A stretch of 5,677 nucleotides of DNA. Origin: Cyclobacteriaceae bacterium (GTDB lineage: Bacteria; Bacteroidota; Bacteroidia; Cytophagales; Cyclobacteriaceae). Made by a program: the position numbers and the translations under genes. The stretch is from the NCBI GenBank assembly GCA_028279155.1, contig JANQST010000092.1:1-5677 (forward strand). Reading direction: 5' to 3'. The notes beneath the pieces were generated by a model. The model ran no database searches. It was given only the letters and a program-made list of their open reading frames with translations, and was not told where the DNA came from. Positions within the stretch are counted from its first letter, which is position 1. The number at the start of each line of letters is the position of its first letter. Positions 1 through 5,677 of this stretch are shown here, piece after piece.

Positions 1-428
1 ATGATTTCATTCTCTTCGATAACTTTCAAGTGGAAATACCGTCTGCCGGGGCGACAATTCCTTTAGGACTAAGAGTAAATGAGCCATGGCTGTTCTTTGA
101 TACCACCCAGCCAGCTACTTTTTGTAATAGTGTGATATTGTTTGATTGCCCTGATCCTTGTTGTGGCAATCCTTGTTGTCATTTCGAGGATCGTTGGATT
201 ATGGATTTTAGACTTGTTCAGGAAAATATCTCTCCGGATACTTATGAGTATTGGAAAAATGTAGAAAAACTTAGAAATAATGATGGTTTGGTTTTTGACA
301 CCTTTCCTTTTCCTGTTGAAGGTAATATTGAGTGTACGGGGTGTGATAATCAAACATTGGGTTTGTTTCAGGCAGTATCAGAATCCATTAGTTCTGAACA
401 AAAGGAACTCATAACTTTCGTAGAATGA
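1..428 (+). CDS. DUF4249-type envelope protein, C-terminal part (5' end outside window)
   Basis: The frame is open from base 3 to the TGA at 426-428, so about 141 C-terminal residues are visible. A GTG at base 30 is in frame but need not be a start, because the open frame continues to the window edge. The tail fits the C-terminus of DUF4249 proteins, usually about 250-400-residue Bacteroidota lipoproteins: a segment like SPDTYEYWKNVEKL, then a VFDTFPFPVEGNIE stretch (family pattern: Phe-Asp-x-x-Pro followed by GNI), then a TLGLFQAVSES stretch (family pattern LGYF.aS). A cysteine cluster, CPDPCCGNPCCH, is encoded at 147-182, and an ECTGC motif follows the GNI motif; a pair of Cys motifs is seen in part of this family but this one is unusually dense. 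Any lipoprotein signal would be upstream and cannot be seen. The stop overlaps the next gene by ATGA, so the two are probably cotranscribed and translationally coupled. By family context it is likely an outer-membrane accessory of a TonB-dependent receptor; the molecular function is unknown. Confidence 0.8.
   Translation, partial: DFILFDNFQVEIPSAGATIPLGLRVNEPWLFFDTTQPATFCNSVILFDCPDPCCGNPCCHFEDRWIMDFRLVQENISPDTYEYWKNVEKLRNNDGLVFDTFPFPVEGNIECTGCDNQTLGLFQAVSESISSEQKELITFVE
154..179 (+). repeat. 11-bp direct repeat, 15-nt period, encoding the Cys cluster
   Basis: ATCCTTGTTGT occurs at 154-164 and 169-179, offset by 15 nt. It encodes the doubled PCC element in DPCCGNPCC of the DUF4249-type protein, which suggests the dense cysteine cluster arose by a short in-frame duplication. 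Confidence 0.8.
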
Positions 429-2431
429 CTATACTGATTGATGCAATGAGAACAATAAGATTGTATGTTTTTGGTATTTTGATGACTTCCTTAAATCAGG
501 TTGGCGGTCAAACAATTCAAAGTAAAATTCTTGAAAGGTATAATACTTATGCTGATGAAAATTTAGCAGAGTATGCCTACCTCGCTATTGACAATTCTGT
601 TTTTTATAGTGGGTCGCATTTAGCTTTTAATGTGGTTTTGCTTGATCAATTCCTGAAACCCGCAACGGTTAGCAAGATTATTAACCTTGAGCTTATTCAT
701 GAGAATAATGAATATCGAAAGAAGTACAAATATGAATTAGAGAATGGGATAGTCTCCTCTATCATCAAACTACCTTTTGATATCCCTACTGGTAATTATC
801 AACTTGTAGCTTATACAAATGCGATGCGAAATTTCGATATGACAAAGATGATCGATCGCAGGTTATTGTACATTCAAAACACCCTAGAACCCACTCAGAA
901 TATCGCGATAGATTATAACCGTGCTGCCATTAATCAGCAGAGTACCACTTCACTGAGAGAAGAGTTAGTGCTAAGTGTAAAAGAGGAGATTGATCGGGTT
1001 TTGTTTACAATTGAAGCCCCTGATAGTAGGGTTGACCAAGAGCTCTACCTGGTAGGAGAGGGTCTTCAAGGCATTCAGTTTATTCAACAATTTGGTCCTG
1101 GTCGATCTATTTCATTGCCGAAACAGAAAATGAGAGGAAGCTTTCAGCGAATAACGGTGATCAGTGATGCAAATGAAGTGATGACATCAAAATCGTTTCT
1201 TGTAAATGAAGAGCCAGGTGCTCTTGAGCCTATTTACACGTTAAATGTTGATTCAATAAAGCTGTTTGTGCTTGATAATTTGATAACCAGAGTAGCCATT
1301 AATAAACCGATTACTCATCATGAAACATTATTCGAAAGGATGTGTGAAATCTATTTTAGCTCGAAAGCCACAGAGCCCTATAATGGAAATCCTAACTTAA
1401 AGACCCTTAAAGAACTTCCATCCAATGGATTACAGCTGTGGGAAAGCATCCTATCTACTGCCGCACAGGAGGTGAATGAATATATTCCTGAAGTTAGCTT
1501 TCAACTAAGGGCCGAATTGGAGGGAGATTTAACTGCTTTGGATGAAGCCACGCTAAGTATTCATTTCTTTGATGAATATGTAGAATTTTCCCAACCTCTA
1601 GATCCGAGTGGTAAAGTGATAATGGATATTGATTACCCTCTAGAGGATGATTATGCATATACATTTATCATAAATGGTGATGGAAGAGATCTTTCTGGTG
1701 AATTTGAAATTATTTTTGATTCCGGTCCAGAGATAAACTATATCCCAAACGCGGATTATTTCAAGAAAGACTATTCTGACTCTTTGCTTTACTCGAAGTA
1801 CGAACATTATTATGTGTTATCAACGCTTGCAGATATTGAAGAACCAAATGAAGCCTTTTGGACTAGTCTCCCAATCGATGCAACTTTTAATGTTGAAGAT
1901 TATCGGGATATCTCTGATTTTGAGGAATTCATTAAGGAAGCAGTACATAATGTTTCAGTACATAATGAAAGCACTAAAAAGACGCTTCGGATATTGAATC
2001 CGTTTAAAGGGTATCCAACCGATCCCAAATTGGTGATATTGAATGATGAGATAATAAAAGATCATTCGATTTTATTTGATTTACCCCTTGAGTCTATTGA
2101 GTCCATTCACGTAATAGAATCGAAAGAGAATTTGTTATCAATTGGAACCAACTTTACCGAAGGAGTTCTGATAGTAACAACCGTTGACTTGCTTACAATT
2201 CCTTCAGATGTTCTTGATGATAATTTCACATTCATCATTGGAACATACCAAAAACCTAAAAAGAACAATATTCAGACTCGATTTGGCACTACAAGACTTT
2301 TCAGCTTGAGTGATCGAACTTTCTTTTCCACGATCCTAGAACGTAATGAAACCAAAGGGCTTCAATTGTTTGTGGAAACATTGCAAAAAGATGGAACCTT
2401 TTCAAGTTTCCGAACAAGTATTACAAGGTAG
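425..2431 (+). CDS. Exported MG2-domain protein with C-terminal TonB-receptor plug-like domain
   Basis: This is a complete 668-residue protein. The ATG at 425 overlaps the previous stop (ATGA). An in-frame ATG at 446 (Met8) would give a neater signal peptide (MRTIRLYVFGILMTSLNQ, cleavage near GGQ) and is a credible alternative start. No lipobox Cys is present, so export is probably by signal peptidase I. Residues about 50-151 resemble a macroglobulin MG2 domain as found in large Bacteroidota exported proteins: an AYLAIDNSVFYSGSHLAFNV strand pair, then LPFDIPTGNYQLVAYTNAMRNF. Residues about 535-590 resemble a TonB-receptor plug: LVILNDEII, then LPLESIESIHVIES, then EGVLIVTTVDL. No beta-barrel follows; only about 80 residues remain, ending in a short beta-rich segment containing DGTF. 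The middle (about 160-520) is probably Ig-like beta domains but I do not recognise it. The family is commonly found beside DUF4249 and TonB-receptor genes. A role at the cell envelope, perhaps as a receptor partner, is inference; no enzyme motif is visible. Confidence 0.8.
   Translation: MTILIDAMRTIRLYVFGILMTSLNQVGGQTIQSKILERYNTYADENLAEYAYLAIDNSVFYSGSHLAFNVVLLDQFLKPATVSKIINLELIHENNEYRKKYKYELENGIVSSIIKLPFDIPTGNYQLVAYTNAMRNFDMTKMIDRRLLYIQNTLEPTQNIAIDYNRAAINQQSTTSLREELVLSVKEEIDRVLFTIEAPDSRVDQELYLVGEGLQGIQFIQQFGPGRSISLPKQKMRGSFQRITVISDANEVMTSKSFLVNEEPGALEPIYTLNVDSIKLFVLDNLITRVAINKPITHHETLFERMCEIYFSSKATEPYNGNPNLKTLKELPSNGLQLWESILSTAAQEVNEYIPEVSFQLRAELEGDLTALDEATLSIHFFDEYVEFSQPLDPSGKVIMDIDYPLEDDYAYTFIINGDGRDLSGEFEIIFDSGPEINYIPNADYFKKDYSDSLLYSKYEHYYVLSTLADIEEPNEAFWTSLPIDATFNVEDYRDISDFEEFIKEAVHNVSVHNESTKKTLRILNPFKGYPTDPKLVILNDEIIKDHSILFDLPLESIESIHVIESKENLLSIGTNFTEGVLIVTTVDLLTIPSDVLDDNFTFIIGTYQKPKKNNIQTRFGTTRLFSLSDRTFFSTILERNETKGLQLFVETLQKDGTFSSFRTSITR
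1941..1967 (+). repeat. 12-bp direct repeat, 15-nt period, inside the MG2/plug gene
   Basis: CAGTACATAATG occurs at 1941-1952 and again at 1956-1967. The offset is 15 nt, exactly five codons, so the frame is kept and the protein reads AVHNVSVHNES, a repeat of the unit V-H-N-x-S. It is most simply a replication-slippage duplication in a tolerant loop just before the plug-like segment. Confidence 0.8.
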
Positions 2432-2451
2432 AATAAAGAACTATTTCAGCA

Positions 2452-2472
2452 GCTTAAGACTATCGTTTTAGC
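2452..2472 (+). terminator. Weak hairpin after the DUF4249/MG2 operon, possible terminator
   Basis: GCTTAAGAC and GTTTTAGC can pair around a TATC loop, giving about eight base pairs with one bulged T and one G-T pair. It starts 21 bases after the stop codon of the MG2/plug gene. No T-run follows, so it is not a standard intrinsic terminator. The position is suitable but the structure is weak; it may be chance. Confidence 0.25.
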
Positions 2473-2522
2473 AGAAAAGAAGGTTTCTGACCTGACATAC
2501 ATCTACCAGACTGACTAATTTC

Positions 2523-2553
2523 TTTGATTAAAAGGAAATAATCTCTACTTTCA
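2523..2553 (+). promoter_or_regulatory. Candidate Bacteroidota-type promoter for the TPR-CHAT gene
   Basis: TTTG at 2523-2526 is followed after 19 bases by TACTTTCA at 2546-2553. The Bacteroidota housekeeping promoter pattern is a TTTG-like -33 element and TAnnTTTG at -7, about 19-20 bases apart. The -33 element and the spacing fit; the -7 element matches TA and TT but not the final TG. Transcription would start near 2560, leaving a leader of about 30 bases before the TTG at 2591. This is a by-eye match in AT-rich sequence. Confidence 0.3.
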
Positions 2554-2583
2554 TTATTCTAAGAAATAACTTCATCATTTTAA
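2550..2583 (+). repeat. Two near-identical 13-mers 21 bp apart upstream of the TPR-CHAT gene
   Basis: TTCATTATTCTAA (2550-2562) and TTCATCATTTTAA (2571-2583) agree at 11 of 13 positions and start 21 bases apart, two helical turns. They overlap the putative -7 element and leader, where a regulator could bind. In AT-rich sequence chance is a serious alternative. Confidence 0.3.
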
Positions 2584-2590
2584 TACCAAG

Positions 2591-5500
2591 TTGCCACACA
2601 TCCTCAAACAAATCACCCTATTCCTGTTATGTTCAGCATGGACGTTAAGTTATGCGCAAACGGGCGATGAATTATTATCTAAAGGAAATAGCTTTCATTA
2701 TGATGGTGAGTATGAGAACGCAATTAAAATGCTCAAACAAGCAAGGTCAATCTTTGAGGAGGGAAATGAGCAACGAAAGACGATAGAAACCTCATACGCC
2801 ATAGGTGAAAGTATGAGTAACCTTGGCAAATGTGATTCTGCTCATCTGATAACGAATGAGGCGTTACTTCAATCAATCGAAACATTTGGAGAGAAAGATT
2901 CACTGACCGCAGATGGGCAATATTATTTATCAAGGATAACAGGCGGTTGCTTAAATGATTTTACGGAGGCGGTTAGACTTGTTAGTAAATCGAGTGAGAT
3001 CAGGAAAGAACTCTATGGAGCAAAGAGCCTTGAAGTCGCTTACAACTTAACCATGCTGGGTTACTACCAAACTTATCTTGGCAATTATGATAGCGCTCAA
3101 AATTACCTGCAAAACGCACTGAAGATTCGAAGAGAAAACGAAGAGGTGGACAAAGTTGAACTATCTCATACGTTGTATTATCTCTCCAAGATAAACGAGC
3201 GAACTGGTGAGTTAAAAACAGCTTTGAAACAAGCCCAGGAAGCATTGGATCTTCGTCAATCGATGTTGGTTTATAACCATCCCACAGTTTCTAATAGTCT
3301 CAACGATCTTGGTATCATCTATCGAACCATGGGAAACTTTGATAGGGCGTTGAGTTATTACCTTCCGGCTTTAGAGATACGTAAAGAAAAGCTGGGAGAG
3401 GATCATGTGAACGTGGGAGCTAGTTACTATACAATTGGTAATCTATACGGGAATCAGTTCGATTATCGCAGAGCCATTCATTATATAAAGCAGGGAAATG
3501 CTATTATACTGAAACGTCTTGGTGAAGCAACACCAGTCCTTCATACCTACTATGCCTATTTAGGAAGAATGCATGGATATGCTGGTGATGTAGAAGAGGC
3601 GAGAGACTATTTTTCGCTCGCTGAAAGAATGATTGATAAGCATTTACGAGCAAATCACCCGTACCGTGCAATTGTGTACAACCTACTCGGTGAATTTTAT
3701 TCGCAACAAAAAGATTTAGATAATCAGATAAAGTATTTGAAGAAAGCACAAAACATTTTTCATCTGGCTTTTGGCAAAAATACTGTTCGGGAAGCAGGAG
3801 TCTTGGTTGAGTTAGGAAAAGCTAGTTATGAGATGGAAGACAGAGCTAAGGCACTTGAATATTATGAAGAGGCTTTAGAAATTCTAACAGATAAGATTGG
3901 AGAGAAAAATACAGACGTTGCTGCTGTTTATATGGGTATTGGGGATATGGCTCGCGATTCAGGCAAGTACGTTGAAGCACTGGATTACTACTTTAAATCC
4001 ATCGAGGCTATTTCTGCAGATACAGTAACAGATGATCTTGAAGTAGACATCAATTCATTTACTCATAAGCACAGAGCACTGAGGATTTATCAGAAAATAG
4101 CTAAGACCTACAAGCAGCTATACGAGGAGACAAATGATGTGTCGTTGCTAAAGAAGTCATTGGATCGATTTAAGTACGGGATCGATTTAATCAATTTCAT
4201 TTTCGATAGCTATGAACTAGAAGTTTCCAAAACGCTGCTGGAGAAAGAAACTCGAAACATCTTCGAAGGTGCAGTCGAAACAGCTTATGAGCTTTTGATT
4301 GCAACTGAAGACCCAATTTACAAAGCTGAGGCTTTTCGAATTGTTGAACAAAGCAAATCACCCATTCTGCTTTCCAAGGTTACTGATCGAGAGGTTAAAA
4401 AGATAAATGGAGTGCCAAAAGAGCTTCTTAATAAGGAGCGAGATATCAAAATTGAAATCTCCTTCAATAAATCAAAACTGAGAGAGGCTAGAATCAAAAA
4501 TGATACTGCCTCAATTACACTTTATCAAAATCAACTGTTCAGCTTGCAATCAGAATTTGAGGAATTTAAATCTCAATTGCAAAGAGAATACAGTGATTAC
4601 TTTGATCACATGTATTCAAGGGAGGTGATTGATGTCGACGGTGTACGTTCATTCCTTTTATCCCAATCAGGAGTACTGGAGTATTTTGAATCCAGTGATG
4701 CGCTCTATTCTTTTATAATTACTCGGGATGATTTTGAAATGAGTAAGCAGTTAAAACCCCACGATTTCAATGAAACAGTGGATGGATATATTAAAAGCCT
4801 AACTGATGGTGATTTTATTGCTGAAAAAGCCAAACAAGCGGATAGTCTGTATATCCACACAGGGTCAAGGCTATTTAGCATCTTGATAGGACCTTTGTTA
4901 GAAAAGATATCAATACCAGTGGATCAATTGATTGTAATTCCCGATGGCTCACTAAGCAATTTGAATTTTAGCACGATGTTGACGAAGCGACCTGAATCCT
5001 TAAGCTTCAGATACAATGAACTTGATTACCTTCTTCTTGATTATAGTGTTAGCTATGCTTTTTCTTCTACGCTCAACTTTAGAAAAACTGCCAAGGCATC
5101 CAGGTTAAGTTTTGGAGGATTTGCGCCATCTTATGAGCAGACGGAGTACATTGATATTGACTCATCTAATCATCCTCTGGCATATCAGCTTGTTAGAGAT
5201 GGGAAATTACCATTACCAGGTGCAATTGCTGAAGTTTCAACGATCAGTCAATTTCTAAGCGGAAAATCATGGATAAATGAGGAGGCCTCAGAAAGCAATT
5301 TTAAGGATCGATCTGGCGATTATAGCGTTTTACACCTTGCAATGCATAGCCTTTTAAATAGTGAAGAACCGGAATATTCTGAACTACTATTCAATGGCAT
5401 AAGAGATACCCTCAACGATGGCTATCTAACGATTGATGAGATCTACAACTTGGAACTGAATGCGGATATGATTGTTTTGAGTGCATGCAGTAGTGGAAGA

Positions 5501-5677
5501 GGGAAGGTCCAGGTAGGAGAGGGACCTATTAGTTTTACCAGGGCCTTTAGCTATGCAGGATGTCCTAGCGTAATCATGAGTATGTGGAAAATTCCAGATG
5601 CTGCCACTACAGATATTATGGTTGAATTTTATCGTAATCTCAAATCAGGTGATTCAAAAGATGAAGCGCTTAAAAAA
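2591..5677 (+). CDS. Exported TPR-CHAT protein: tetratricopeptide array with caspase-like CHAT peptidase domain (3' end outside window)
   Basis: The frame is open from a stop at 2567-2569 to the window edge (1029 codons from the TTG at 2591). TTG is chosen because no ATG or GTG lies between that stop and the signal peptide; the first in-frame ATG (2729, residue 47) would remove the signal and half the first repeat. Residues 1-23 form a signal peptide ending in SYAQ (signal peptidase I type, cleavage after Ala22). Residues about 25-140 hold irregular TPRs. Eight TPRs then follow at a regular 42-residue step (starting near 147, 189, 231, 275, 317, 359, 401, 443), the kinesin-light-chain-like kind, e.g. 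DLGIIYRTMGNFDRALSYY. A charged coiled-coil-like linker lies at about 608-672. The CHAT domain runs from about 750: VIPDGSLSNLNF (782-793), LPGAIAEV (875-882), HLAMHS with catalytic His919, and LSACSSG with catalytic Cys966, followed by GEG (976-978), RAFSYAG and SMWKIPD (997-1003). Both dyad residues are present, so it is probably an active clan-CD cysteine peptidase; the TPRs would recognise a partner or substrate. The signal peptide places it in the periplasm or at the surface. The last part of CHAT and any C-terminal membrane segment are cut off. The substrate is unknown. Confidence 0.9.
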   Translation, partial: MPHILKQITLFLLCSAWTLSYAQTGDELLSKGNSFHYDGEYENAIKMLKQARSIFEEGNEQRKTIETSYAIGESMSNLGKCDSAHLITNEALLQSIETFGEKDSLTADGQYYLSRITGGCLNDFTEAVRLVSKSSEIRKELYGAKSLEVAYNLTMLGYYQTYLGNYDSAQNYLQNALKIRRENEEVDKVELSHTLYYLSKINERTGELKTALKQAQEALDLRQSMLVYNHPTVSNSLNDLGIIYRTMGNFDRALSYYLPALEIRKEKLGEDHVNVGASYYTIGNLYGNQFDYRRAIHYIKQGNAIILKRLGEATPVLHTYYAYLGRMHGYAGDVEEARDYFSLAERMIDKHLRANHPYRAIVYNLLGEFYSQQKDLDNQIKYLKKAQNIFHLAFGKNTVREAGVLVELGKASYEMEDRAKALEYYEEALEILTDKIGEKNTDVAAVYMGIGDMARDSGKYVEALDYYFKSIEAISADTVTDDLEVDINSFTHKHRALRIYQKIAKTYKQLYEETNDVSLLKKSLDRFKYGIDLINFIFDSYELEVSKTLLEKETRNIFEGAVETAYELLIATEDPIYKAEAFRIVEQSKSPILLSKVTDREVKKINGVPKELLNKERDIKIEISFNKSKLREARIKNDTASITLYQNQLFSLQSEFEEFKSQLQREYSDYFDHMYSREVIDVDGVRSFLLSQSGVLEYFESSDALYSFIITRDDFEMSKQLKPHDFNETVDGYIKSLTDGDFIAEKAKQADSLYIHTGSRLFSILIGPLLEKISIPVDQLIVIPDGSLSNLNFSTMLTKRPESLSFRYNELDYLLLDYSVSYAFSSTLNFRKTAKASRLSFGGFAPSYEQTEYIDIDSSNHPLAYQLVRDGKLPLPGAIAEVSTISQFLSGKSWINEEASESNFKDRSGDYSVLHLAMHSLLNSEEPEYSELLFNGIRDTLNDGYLTIDEIYNLELNADMIVLSACSSGRGKVQVGEGPISFTRAFSYAGCPSVIMSMWKIPDAATTDIMVEFYRNLKSGDSKDEALKK

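Larger units (their letters stand above)
2432..2590. other. Intergenic region between the two transcription units
   Basis: The 159 bases are AT-rich, with stops in all three forward frames and no convincing short gene or RNA gene. The contents are the weak hairpin, the candidate promoter and the 13-mer pair listed separately. No Shine-Dalgarno sequence precedes the TTG start, which is normal in Bacteroidota. Confidence 0.7.

Noticed and set aside
69..353. 94-codon reading frame on the - strand opposite the DUF4249-type gene
   Set aside because: Its translation is low-complexity (Ile/Thr/Arg-rich) with no domain pattern, and it lies entirely opposite a frame with clear family motifs.
1812..1997. 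61-codon + strand reading frame inside the MG2/plug gene
   Set aside because: It is an out-of-frame shadow of a complete, well-supported gene and has no recognisable features.
425..2431. TonB-dependent receptor, suggested by the plug-like segment
   Set aside because: The plug-like part is near the C-terminus and is followed by only about 80 residues, so a 22-strand barrel cannot be present; the N-terminus is MG2-like.
2432..2590. Small RNA, tRNA or riboswitch in the intergenic gap
   Set aside because: Only one weak hairpin is visible, with no cloverleaf, T-run or known riboswitch core.
2733..3749. Three - strand reading frames of 66-81 codons (2733-2933, 3000-3245, 3504-3749)
   Set aside because: All lie opposite the TPR array, whose reading frame is continuous and shows regular repeats. 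The minus-strand products look like antisense noise.
2591..5677. Type III-E CRISPR (Craspase) or bacterial gasdermin defence locus, suggested by the TPR-CHAT architecture
   Set aside because: There is no CRISPR array, no Cas7-11 and no gasdermin-like small gene in the window, and the protein carries a signal peptide. The right flank is unseen, so a downstream partner is not excluded.

Overview
The window is a stretch of chromosome from a Bacteroidota bacterium, most likely a marine Cytophagia/Flammeovirgaceae-type organism. The phylum call rests on gene families that are near-exclusive to it (a DUF4249-type protein and an MG2/plug-like exported protein), on AT-rich coding sequence, on start sites without a Shine-Dalgarno sequence, and on export signals ending in ...YAQ or ...GGQ. 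The genus is inference and could be wrong. All three genes lie on the + strand and fill nearly the whole window; there are no RNA genes, mobile elements or CRISPR arrays.

Region 1 (1-2431) is a two-gene operon fragment. The 3' end of a DUF4249-type gene enters from the left edge and overlaps, through ATGA, a complete 668-residue exported protein. That protein has an N-terminal macroglobulin MG2-like domain and a C-terminal segment resembling a TonB-receptor plug, but no beta-barrel. In Bacteroidota such pairs typically sit downstream of a TonB-dependent receptor with a carboxypeptidase-like N-terminal domain, which I would expect just left of the window. The pair is probably an envelope accessory set for that receptor; its substrate is unknown.

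Region 2 (2432-2590) is a 159-base gap with a weak hairpin after the operon, a plausible but degenerate Bacteroidota-type promoter, and a pair of near-identical 13-mers 21 bases apart.

Region 3 (2591-5677) is one very long reading frame, open at the right edge (1029 codons seen). It encodes an exported protein with a tetratricopeptide array of strict 42-residue period, a coiled-coil linker and a CHAT (caspase/HetF-associated) cysteine-peptidase domain with both expected catalytic residues visible (His919, Cys966). Its only reasonable start is a TTG that supplies a signal peptide. It looks like a separate transcription unit. It is the most interesting gene here: a caspase-like peptidase predicted to work outside the cytoplasm, with no visible gasdermin, CRISPR or other known CHAT partner in the window.

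I see no clearly undescribed multi-gene system. The unusual points are the exported TPR-CHAT protein with its TTG start, the barrel-less plug protein coupled to DUF4249, and two short 15-nt-period in-frame duplications, one of which builds a dense cysteine cluster.
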